A stretch of 64,000 nucleotides of DNA from an uncultured Clostridia bacterium (GTDB taxonomy: Bacteria > Bacillota > Clostridia > UMGS1883). Location: the NCBI GenBank assembly GCA_934476455.1, contig CAKSNY010000006.1, positions 1 through 64,000 on the forward strand. Direction: 5' to 3'. The position numbers and the translations under genes were made by a program. Numbering within the stretch: the stretch's first letter is position 1; the number at the start of each line of letters is the position of its first letter. The notes under the pieces were generated by a model. The model was given only the letters and a program-made list of their open reading frames with translations, had not been told where the DNA came from and did not search any database. Shown here piece after piece: positions 52,855 through 59,930 of this stretch.

Positions 52855-54678
52855 TTATGCCTGTTTTTTGTTTGTTATAGTTTTAATCACAAACATTGTT
52901 GTCACTGTAATAATGATTCCGAGCGGAAGCATTATCTTCCAGCTTTGTACAAAGCCTGCAATAATATATACGACAAACGATATTGCCGCAACGGTCATTG
53001 CATACGGAAGCTGTGTCGAAACATGGTTTAAATGATTGCACTGTCCGCCCGCCGATGCCATAATAGTAGTATCTGAAATAGGCGAACAATGGTCGCCGCA
53101 TACAGCACCCGCCATACAAGCAGATATTGCGATTATGGATATCTCGTGGTCAATTGAGCCGCCGAACACCGCCAAAACAATCGGTATAAGTATTCCGAAG
53201 GTTCCCCAAGACGTTCCCGTTGCAAAGGAAAGCCCCACACCTATTAAGAAAACAATTGCCGGGAGCAGCGGTATAAACGCACTTGCTTCGTTTCGTACAA
53301 ACTCCGCAATAAAGACCTTAGCGCCAAGGCTGTCTGTCATCACCTTAAGTGTCCATGCACATGTAAGGATAAGTATTGCCGGAACCATGGCTTTAAATCC
53401 CTCCGGTACAGAATCCATACATTCCTTAAAGCTTAATATTTTTCTGAGCATAAAATAAATTATCGAGAATATAAGCCCGGCAAAAGAACCTATCACAAGC
53501 CCTACGGATGCATCTGCGCCCGAAAATGCGCCGATAAAGTCGTGATATGTATCCCCGTTTGTGAAAAATCCGCCGGAATACAGAAGACCGAGCATACAGG
53601 TAAGAATAAGCACCGCCACCGGAACAACCAAATCCCATACGCTGCCCTTTGTGTCCTGCGCACGCGTTTCTACTTCCTCTATCCGCGCTCTGCCCTCTTC
53701 TGAAAAAAGGTCGCCGTTTGCGGCGTTCTCTTCATGCTTTTTCATCGGACCGTAATCAAACTGCATAAGAGAAATCGCTATCATCATTGTAATTGTTAAA
53801 AGAGCGTAAAAATTATACGGAATTGTTCTTATAAACAGTTCAAGCCCGCCAATCTGTTCTTCCGAAACAAAGCCTGCAACTGCCGCTGCCCACGAAGAAA
53901 TAGGTGCAATTATACAAACGGGAGCTGCCGTTGCATCTATTAAGTACGAAAGCTTCGAGCGCGAAATGTTAAACTTATCCGTCACAGGGCGCATTACAGA
54001 GCCAACCGTAAGGCAGTTAAAATAATCATCCACAAATATCAAAACGCCGAGCGCTATTGTTGCAAGCTGTGCGCCGACCTTTGTTTTTATATGCTTAGCC
54101 GTCCATCTGCCAAAAGCTGCCGATCCGCCCGATTTATTCATAAGTGCAACAATTGTTCCAAGAACAACAAGGAAAAACAAAATTCCTATATTGTACGAAT
54201 CAGCTACGGCAGCAACAAAACCGCCTTCAAATAAATGGTCAATTGTTCCTTTTAAGCTAAAGTTGGAATACAGCAGTGCACCTGTAAGTATTCCTATGAA
54301 AAGAGATGAATACACCTCTTTTGTTATGAGTGCAAGCGCTATTGCTATAACGGGCGGCAAAAGCGCCAAGAGTGTTGCATACGGTTTAACATCGTCACGC
54401 TTTGCGTCAAGTGCTTTTTTCAAGTTCTCCGTAAAGTTTTCTCCGCCGACATTATCCGAATAGTTGTCAATAAAAGCAGAAGCTGCCGTGCGGTAATTTT
54501 CAGCCTCTTCTTCACCCAATTCTTTTCGATTGTAATCGCCGTTTTCGTTAATGAAAGCCACCGCTTCTTCATTGTTGGTTAAATCCTGTGCAAATACCGC
54601 AAGCGGCATTATGCTTACAGCAGCCATAACAAGAAGAAACAGCATTGCGGCAATCCTTTTTGTGCTTTGTTTTCTCAT
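52855..54678 (-). CDS. NhaC-family transporter, probable lysine transporter (LysW type)
   Basis: A 607-residue membrane protein of the NhaC/Na+-H+ antiporter family. ATG 54678 is chosen because the upstream frame runs into the leader terminator. Residues 1-30 look like a signal peptide (MLFLLVMAAVSIMPLAVFAQ) followed by an unusual polar extracytoplasmic segment of about 70 residues before the 11-13 membrane segments (LLALLPPVIAIALALI onward; GVLIFVDDYFNCLTVGSVMRP; CAWTLKVMTDSLG; DHCSPISDTTIMAS). A lysine riboswitch controls it. Lysine-riboswitch-controlled NhaC proteins were predicted to be lysine transporters, so this is a lysine or lysine-like transporter rather than a sodium antiporter. 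Terminator follows. Confidence 0.85.
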   Translation of the reverse strand: MRKQSTKRIAAMLFLLVMAAVSIMPLAVFAQDLTNNEEAVAFINENGDYNRKELGEEEAENYRTAASAFIDNYSDNVGGENFTENLKKALDAKRDDVKPYATLLALLPPVIAIALALITKEVYSSLFIGILTGALLYSNFSLKGTIDHLFEGGFVAAVADSYNIGILFFLVVLGTIVALMNKSGGSAAFGRWTAKHIKTKVGAQLATIALGVLIFVDDYFNCLTVGSVMRPVTDKFNISRSKLSYLIDATAAPVCIIAPISSWAAAVAGFVSEEQIGGLELFIRTIPYNFYALLTITMMIAISLMQFDYGPMKKHEENAANGDLFSEEGRARIEEVETRAQDTKGSVWDLVVPVAVLILTCMLGLLYSGGFFTNGDTYHDFIGAFSGADASVGLVIGSFAGLIFSIIYFMLRKILSFKECMDSVPEGFKAMVPAILILTCAWTLKVMTDSLGAKVFIAEFVRNEASAFIPLLPAIVFLIGVGLSFATGTSWGTFGILIPIVLAVFGGSIDHEISIIAISACMAGAVCGDHCSPISDTTIMASAGGQCNHLNHVSTQLPYAMTVAAISFVVYIIAGFVQSWKIMLPLGIIITVTTMFVIKTITNKKQA

Positions 54679-54706
54679 TTCATTCTCCCTTTCTTTTTTC
54701 TTGCGT

Positions 54707-54740
54707 AAAAAACGGTTGCAGCGCAAGCCACAACCGTTTT
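54707..54740 (-). terminator. Riboswitch-controlled terminator in the transporter leader
   Basis: On the minus strand an aaaacggttg / caaccgtttt stem followed by a T run forms the expression platform between the lysine aptamer and the start codon. Confidence 0.85.
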
Positions 54741-54747
54741 ATTTCAT

Positions 54748-54938
54748 CGGCTGTGATAGTGCTCCACCTTACCCGAAGTAATTTTACCCCGGTTTGCGGT
54801 GACAGTACACGGTATATTTTACCGTATCCCAACCCGTGCAGCGCGGAAACGCTGTATGGGTTTCGGCGGTCAAGCCCCGCGCCGCGCAACATTTCCGTGT
54901 TATATGCGCGGCGGTCATCTTAAACCGCACCTCTATCA
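54748..54938 (-). promoter_or_regulatory. Lysine riboswitch (L box) aptamer
   Basis: Read on the minus strand, the leader contains the L-box landmarks in order: GATAGAGGTGCGG, TTGACCGCCGAA, GGGTTGGGATACGG, TGTACTGTCACC and GTGGAGCACTATCA. These are the conserved core pieces of the five-helix lysine aptamer. A terminator stem follows. Lysine binding should favour the terminator and turn off the NhaC-family gene. Confidence 0.93.
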
Positions 54939-54947
54939 AACACAAAT

Positions 54948-54976
54948 ATTATATGTTATTTGCTTGCATATGTCAA
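54948..54976 (-). promoter_or_regulatory. Consensus sigma-A promoter for the riboswitch transcript
   Basis: On the minus strand TTGACA (54976-54971) and TATAAT (54953-54948) are separated by 17 bases. Transcription would start at the first base of the aptamer. Confidence 0.92.
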
Positions 54977-55025
54977 TGCTTTTTTGCCGAATAATGTAAA
55001 ACAAGTGTTTTCACAATCTTTTTAT

Positions 55026-55054
55026 TTGATTTTATTGTACAAAAGCTGTATAAT
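55026..55054 (+). promoter_or_regulatory. Sigma-A promoter of the AraC regulator at 55079
   Basis: TTGATT (55026-55031), 17-base spacer, TATAAT (55049-55054), about 25 bases before the start codon. Confidence 0.75.
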
Positions 55055-55078
55055 TAAATTAAATTTATCAAATAGGCG

Positions 55079-55963
55079 GTGTGTAGTGTGAATTATAAGC
55101 TGACGGACTTTGTAACCCCTGTAATCGTTTCACGTATAGCAAACCTGCATTATTTTGAGTTTACAAACCAATATCATACCGTAGACGATTTTCACAATTT
55201 CTGCGAGCTTCTTTATGTTGACCGCGGCGAGATTACAGTCAGCGCAGATAACTACAAGGGTGTTGTTTCGACGAATCAGGTTATTATACACCGTCCGAAT
55301 GAAACACATTCTTTAACGTGCAATAATGTTGTTGCACCAAATGTAATTATAATCGGGTTTGAATGTAACAGCCCCGAGCTTGAAACGTTTTCCCGTCTTC
55401 CGACAACTCTCTCACCGGAATTAAAGAGGATGCTTGCCGATGTTATGATGGAGGGAACAAGCGTATATATGCCGCCTTTTGATTTGCCGAATACCGTCAA
55501 AATGAAAAAGCGCAAGGAATTTCCCTTCGGCGCAGACCAAATGATTAAACTGCGCCTTGAGGCGTTTTTAATATCCCTTGTACGCTCGAGCATCGCCCTT
55601 ACTTCTTCTAAAGAAAAAGAGGTTCACGAAAAATGCCGGATAGAAGCAATTCACCGCTACATATCCGAAAATTATACGGAAAAAATACTGCTTGACAATA
55701 TTTGCTTTATTTTCGGCATAAACAAAACCGCACTTTGTCAGGATTTTAAAAATGAATACAAAACCACTGTTTTGAATTTTATAAATTCTCTGAAAGTAAG
55801 AGAAGCAAAAGCTCTTTTACGTGAAAACAAGCTTTCCGTTACCGAAATAGCCGAAAAGCTTGGTTTCAATTCAATTCATTATTTTAGCAGGCTGTTCAAG
55901 AAAACGACCGGTCATTCTCCGAAAGAATATTCCGAAAGCATCCGTTCAAAGCTTGAAATTTAA
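55079..55963 (+). CDS. AraC-family transcriptional regulator
   Basis: A 294-residue regulator with cupin-type sensor (YVDRGEITVSADNYKGVVS, IIHRPNETHSLTC) and C-terminal AraC domain (ILLDNICFIFGINKTALCQD, VTEIAEKLGFNSIHYFSRLF). Two GTG starts are possible: 55079 and 55088 (291 residues); the latter is better spaced from 'aggcgg'. It is divergent from the riboswitch-controlled transporter and convergent with the creatininase operon, ending five bases before it. It may regulate the glycan/creatininase operon. No terminator is visible between the two converging genes. Confidence 0.88.
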   Translation: MCSVNYKLTDFVTPVIVSRIANLHYFEFTNQYHTVDDFHNFCELLYVDRGEITVSADNYKGVVSTNQVIIHRPNETHSLTCNNVVAPNVIIIGFECNSPELETFSRLPTTLSPELKRMLADVMMEGTSVYMPPFDLPNTVKMKKRKEFPFGADQMIKLRLEAFLISLVRSSIALTSSKEKEVHEKCRIEAIHRYISENYTEKILLDNICFIFGINKTALCQDFKNEYKTTVLNFINSLKVREAKALLRENKLSVTEIAEKLGFNSIHYFSRLFKKTTGHSPKEYSESIRSKLEI

Positions 55964-55968
55964 TACAT

Positions 55969-56703
55969 TTAATTTATTGCCTTGTCCAAATATTCCAACG
56001 AAAGCTTAACCATCATGTCGCCGAGTTCTTTGTTTGCCTCGGCGGCACTTTTTGTAAACCAATGGTTAACATCGCCCAACCGTTCAAGCTTAACCGCATC
56101 AGGATAAAGCGCCATAAGTATTGAACATTCATATTTTCCCGCATGGTCATATCCGGTGGCGTTTTGCACCTCGGTACTCATTGTGGGAATAACTTTAATC
56201 CATGAAAACGGATCGTCGCCGCCACCGAGATTTTCGTAATAATTCTTATAATTTTCACTGCCCCACCAGCCGCGCCCCTGCGTTTTTTCAAGGTAACGCA
56301 TTGTTGCACGTTTAGCGGCTTTCATATATGAAAGTGTCATCGGCATAAGCGATTCCTGCTCAAACTGATGATGAATTACAACATATATATTGCGAAGCCC
56401 TGCCTCGAGCATATTTGTAAAAATCTGAAACATATACGCTTCAAAAACATCTTCTTCAATATGCACTGTTCCGCTTGTTTCATCAGCCACAGCATAGCTT
56501 GACGGGCTGTAGTATATGGTAGGCGCAATCATAATTTCTTTCTTTTCGGCAAGCTTTTTAATAAGCCCCTCCGCAACAAGCGTATCACACCCGTAAGAAC
56601 AGTGCGGTCCGTGATACTCTACAGTACCTCCGCAGATTACGGTGGGAATTCTGTTTTCTTTTACATAAGTAATCTCTCTCGGAAAACTCATATTATAATC
56701 CAT
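55969..56703 (-). CDS. Creatininase-family amidohydrolase
   Basis: A 244-residue enzyme of the creatininase family, metal-dependent cyclic-amide hydrolases. The metal motif is present as GGTVEYHGPHCSYGCDTLV (Glu, His and Asp ligands) and the C-terminal motif as YDHAGKYECSIL. The mid motif NGHGGN/NGHYEN of the family is replaced by VIHHQFEQES, which shifts the expected ligand His. The enzyme could open a cyclic amide or a sugar-derived lactam; creatinine itself is not assumed. It is last in the operon, next to an ASRT-like protein and a creatinase-like M24 protein, a context that hints at a shared pathway. Confidence 0.82.
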   Translation of the reverse strand: MDYNMSFPREITYVKENRIPTVICGGTVEYHGPHCSYGCDTLVAEGLIKKLAEKKEIMIAPTIYYSPSSYAVADETSGTVHIEEDVFEAYMFQIFTNMLEAGLRNIYVVIHHQFEQESLMPMTLSYMKAAKRATMRYLEKTQGRGWWGSENYKNYYENLGGGDDPFSWIKVIPTMSTEVQNATGYDHAGKYECSILMALYPDAVKLERLGDVNHWFTKSAAEANKELGDMMVKLSLEYLDKAIN

Positions 56704-56713
56704 TTTTTACACC

Positions 56714-57085
56714 TCAATCCGTATAAGCAAGCGTTGTGTAAAAAGCAAGGTTGGGCTGCGTATTATCAAGCCTGCCGTATTGCACAACTATCTTGCAGTT
56801 TGACGTAAGCTTCATTGCATATTGTGTTTCGAGCGGAACAATATATCCGCACATATCATCGGGATTATTTGTACGGAAACATCTTACACGCCCTGCCTTT
56901 ACATTCCACTCTATATCTTCATATGCGTCTTTATCAGTAAAGAATAACTTTACCTTTATATTTGCGTCAACATCGCTGTCATTTACAATTATAACGGATT
57001 CGTGCCCTTTTGCTTTTCCGTCACCCGCGGGCGGAAGCTCGCAATCGGGAATTATCCATGTTTTTTTACCTAATGTATCAGCCAT
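56714..57085 (-). CDS. Anabaena-sensory-rhodopsin-transducer (ASRT)-like small-molecule-binding protein
   Basis: A 123-residue soluble beta-sandwich protein. The pattern GKKTWIIPDCELPPAG...HESVIIVN, then VKLFFTDKDA and KIVVQYGRLDNTQPNLAFY, matches the soluble transducer of Anabaena sensory rhodopsin closely (IGRTCWAIAEGYIPP, HETVCILN, IVVQHTRLDSRQAENAL). No rhodopsin gene is in the window. The ASRT superfamily was predicted to be a general small-molecule, probably sugar-binding, domain. Here it lies between creatininase- and creatinase-like genes, overlapping the M24 gene by eight bases, so it may act as a metabolite sensor or accessory of that pathway. Confidence 0.85.
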   Translation of the reverse strand: MADTLGKKTWIIPDCELPPAGDGKAKGHESVIIVNDSDVDANIKVKLFFTDKDAYEDIEWNVKAGRVRCFRTNNPDDMCGYIVPLETQYAMKLTSNCKIVVQYGRLDNTQPNLAFYTTLAYTD

Positions 57086-57920
57086 CGATTTCTATAATTC
57101 CTTTCTTAAGATAATCTGTCATAGATTCGCAGCCGTCCTTTGTTACAGCTATACCTTTTTCCCAACGGCAGCCGAATGTGGGACCTGATATGAACGTATC
57201 AACCTGGAACGTCATATTTTCCTCAAGCGGATAATCGCTTATTGTTTCCATCCAGGGCGCCTCAACCTCAATCATACCGGTTCCGTGGCAGGGACCGTAT
57301 ACAAAGTTTTCTTTCATTCCGTTTTCTTCATAAAGCTTGTAAAAGTCTTTTGCTATATCGCTTGCCATTACGCCTGCCTTTATTCTGTCAACCGTCCAAT
57401 CGTGTGCTTTAAGGCAGAAATCAACAATTCTTCTTCTTTCGCCCTCAAGCTTACCCATTATTACGGGCAAACCGATAGCCGGAGAATAGCCGTCTATCTT
57501 TGCTGAAAGATTAAGCTGTACAATATCTCCCTTTTCTATTTTACGATAGCTTGAACGGCTTATGGCGTGACGTGTTGAAGCCTCGGAAAATACGTACATG
57601 GGAAGTCCTTCGTACTCTGCCCCGTTTTCATAGATTACCTTCTGCGCAACGCCAACCATTTCAAGTTCTGTTACTCCCGGGCGAAGTGCCTTTATTACCT
57701 CGTCTGTCGCAAACTCAATTATTCTGAAACCCTCGCGTATGCAGGCAAGTTCGTTTGTGCTCTTTATCTTTCTCAGATTTACCATAATATCGTTGCATTT
57801 TACAATTTCTGCCTTCGGGAAAGAATTTTTAAGCCCCTCAAAAATAGGAAGCGTACATTCAACATAGCTGTCGAGACCTATTTTTATATTTTCACCGGTC
57901 ACGCCAATTGATTTAAACAC
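57078..57920 (-). CDS. N-terminally truncated M24 (creatinase-like) protein without metal ligands
   Basis: The 280-residue product starts (GTG 57920) near the end of what is normally the Creatinase_N domain, missing about 110-120 residues against the 395-residue relative at 46701-47888. An in-frame stop lies 15 bases upstream and the preceding gene ends 41 bases away, so no room remains for the missing part. The pita-bread domain is complete: KSTNELACIREG, RHAISRSSYRKIEKGD, then VQLNLSAKIDGYSPAIG in place of the two metal Asp positions, and PCHGTGMIEVEAPWME with the His. As in creatinase, metal ligands are missing. Whether it folds without its N domain is uncertain. Confidence 0.8.
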   Translation of the reverse strand: MFKSIGVTGENIKIGLDSYVECTLPIFEGLKNSFPKAEIVKCNDIMVNLRKIKSTNELACIREGFRIIEFATDEVIKALRPGVTELEMVGVAQKVIYENGAEYEGLPMYVFSEASTRHAISRSSYRKIEKGDIVQLNLSAKIDGYSPAIGLPVIMGKLEGERRRIVDFCLKAHDWTVDRIKAGVMASDIAKDFYKLYEENGMKENFVYGPCHGTGMIEVEAPWMETISDYPLEENMTFQVDTFISGPTFGCRWEKGIAVTKDGCESMTDYLKKGIIEIDG

Positions 57921-57961
57921 GTCCGAAGAGGTTCAATTCTCGGTGCTTAATTATATTTATT

Positions 57962-58681
57962 CTATTTTGTAACCATTGAGGCAATCTTATATGCTAAATT
58001 CTTCTCGTTATCTGATAAAGGTTCATCAAATATTTCAATATGTCTAAAATTTTCAATGTGACCGTAAAGTGTGAAAAACCAGACCAATCCGAGCATATAC
58101 CGTCCAAATCCCAAGCTTGCATGCGCGTGATCACGATACGCAATGTTTTTATTATGTCTATACGCTTCAAGCATTGCATTACCGCTCGGTATTGTTCCGT
58201 CGGCTTTTACAGCATTACAAGCTTGCTTATATGCCTTATCAATATCCGCAAACATTTCCTCGGTCAGTTTATATCCCACATTTAAAATTCCATCTTTATT
58301 ATCGGGATATGCCCACGTTTTATGTATAAGTATTTTGGAATCCGGGCATTGCATTTTTACATAATTACAAATATCGGTCAGATACGGCATATATTTGTCA
58401 TAGCAAAAGCTTTCATGGCTTGCCTGCTGCAAGGTTATATAATCCCAACTGTTACTTTTTAAAGCATTTTCCGTTGAAATATAAATTCCGGTATCACAGC
58501 CGTTAAATTCGAATCGATAACTTGCTGAATGATCCAAAATATTACTATAATGACGTTTCAGACTACATCCGCCTATATACAGGTTTGCGCAGCTTAAATC
58601 TTTATTATTGGCTCTGGCAATATAGTGCAGATATCTTTGCGCATCTTGCGAAAAACTGTTACCTATGGACAATATTTTCAT
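57962..58681 (-). CDS. DUF4886 SGNH-like hydrolase
   Basis: A 239-residue protein beginning KILSIGNSFSQDAQRYLH, the block I of the SGNH superfamily as found in DUF4886 proteins. Further blocks: GGCSLKRHY (Gly), LQQASHESF (Asn/Gln), and YRDHAHASLGFGRYML with a His-type block V. Such proteins are predicted esterases acting on acylated sugars. No signal peptide. Encoded between GH88 and the truncated M24 gene. Confidence 0.82.
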   Translation of the reverse strand: MKILSIGNSFSQDAQRYLHYIARANNKDLSCANLYIGGCSLKRHYSNILDHSASYRFEFNGCDTGIYISTENALKSNSWDYITLQQASHESFCYDKYMPYLTDICNYVKMQCPDSKILIHKTWAYPDNKDGILNVGYKLTEEMFADIDKAYKQACNAVKADGTIPSGNAMLEAYRHNKNIAYRDHAHASLGFGRYMLGLVWFFTLYGHIENFRHIEIFDEPLSDNEKNLAYKIASMVTK

Positions 58682-58711
58682 TATCTGTACCCCTCTTTAG
58701 AAAATAGTTTT

Positions 58712-59908
58712 TTACCAATACATACTCCAATGCGGATTTATGGCACGCATAAGCACCTCAAGGTAGAAATAGTCCCCAAATATCGTGGACTCATCTATCC
58801 CCTTTCCTTGTGGAAGCGCATGCATAACATGCTTTAAAATTCCGTCGCACAACGGATCGGTAACATTTCCGCACTTGTCGATATGTGCATTAAGAATTTT
58901 TGAGAAAGCATTTTTGAAAATTTGTTTCTGTGGTATATCGCCGGATAGATGTTTTGCCATTTCGTCAAATCCGCAAACGGCGATAACCCCAGCAGAGCTG
59001 TCGCGCGGCTGTGTACTTCCTTCCTCAAAGATTAGATCCCAATATGCAATATAATCCTTTGGCAATTTATTAAGAAAATAATATGATATGTCTCGCTGTG
59101 CGTCAGGAAGTATTTCATCGGCTGTATATGCGTATGCAATGGCAAGTCCATATATTCCCCATGCCTGTCCGCGCGCCCAGCACGAATCATCCGAAAAGCC
59201 CTGCCATGTAACCCCTTTTACAGGCTCATCGGTTTTTGGATCAAACTGATAATGATGAAATGTGGAGGCGTCTGCGCGTACAAGATATTTTAATGTGGTT
59301 TTATACTGTGCCTTTGCCGCATCAAGGTATATTTCATCGCCGGTTTCACGGTGCGCCCAAAGGAATAAAGATATATTCATAAGTGTGTCCATCATCGTTC
59401 TGTAATTTTCGTAAACTTTCGGGTTGTGTCCGTTTGAGCGTATAATGAATCCGCCGCGCTTTGAAAAGCTAAATTCATACAGATGTTTTGCTGCCTGCAA
59501 TGCAAGGGTGCGGGCTGTTTCATCGCCCATCACCTTGTATGCGGCAACACAGGACGGTACATAAACAAAACCCACATCATGGTCTGAAATTCCTATGTTT
59601 TTTTCAAAACGCTCTTTAAAACTTTTTAGGTGAACCTGTGCTGCGTCGCAAAACTTTTTATTTCCCGTGAGTTCATAGGCGAGCCAGTAAAGTCCCGTGT
59701 GCATACCATTTATCCAGTCGCTGTTCGGCTTTATTTCGTAAACATAATTTTTCGTAGCCGACGATGTAAAATTGTATGTAAATCTTTCTAGATTTGCCTC
59801 TAATTTATCCGTTGCTGCCTGTGCCGCTTTCAAAAGCTTTTCTCCGGAAATTGGCTCTTCTTTTTTAAAGCGCTCCTCTCTTTCAAGCGTTATTTTCCCG
59901 CTTATCAT
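58712..59908 (-). CDS. GH88 unsaturated glucuronyl hydrolase
   Basis: A 398-residue (alpha/alpha)6-barrel enzyme. Conserved features: DWINGMHTGLYWLAYELTG, the Asp pair region ISDHDVGF (Asp111) and the catalytic-type Asp174 (TMMDTLMN), and the signature DSCWARGQAWGIYGLA. GH88 enzymes remove 4,5-unsaturated glucuronic acid from lyase products of hyaluronan, chondroitin or heparin/heparan-like chains. Together with the GH20 enzyme next door this fits disassembly of uronic acid-hexosamine disaccharides. Cytoplasmic. Confidence 0.92.
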   Translation of the reverse strand: MISGKITLEREERFKKEEPISGEKLLKAAQAATDKLEANLERFTYNFTSSATKNYVYEIKPNSDWINGMHTGLYWLAYELTGNKKFCDAAQVHLKSFKERFEKNIGISDHDVGFVYVPSCVAAYKVMGDETARTLALQAAKHLYEFSFSKRGGFIIRSNGHNPKVYENYRTMMDTLMNISLFLWAHRETGDEIYLDAAKAQYKTTLKYLVRADASTFHHYQFDPKTDEPVKGVTWQGFSDDSCWARGQAWGIYGLAIAYAYTADEILPDAQRDISYYFLNKLPKDYIAYWDLIFEEGSTQPRDSSAGVIAVCGFDEMAKHLSGDIPQKQIFKNAFSKILNAHIDKCGNVTDPLCDGILKHVMHALPQGKGIDESTIFGDYFYLEVLMRAINPHWSMYW

Positions 59909-59930
59909 AATATCTCTCCCAACCGATGCT

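Noticed and set aside
56714..57085. Photosensory system with rhodopsin
   Set aside because: No seven-helix rhodopsin gene is present in the window; the ASRT-like protein is more likely a metabolite-binding domain.
57921..57961. Missing M24 N-terminal domain encoded upstream in another frame
   Set aside because: Only 41 bases separate it from the stop of the next gene, so no frameshift can supply about 110 residues.
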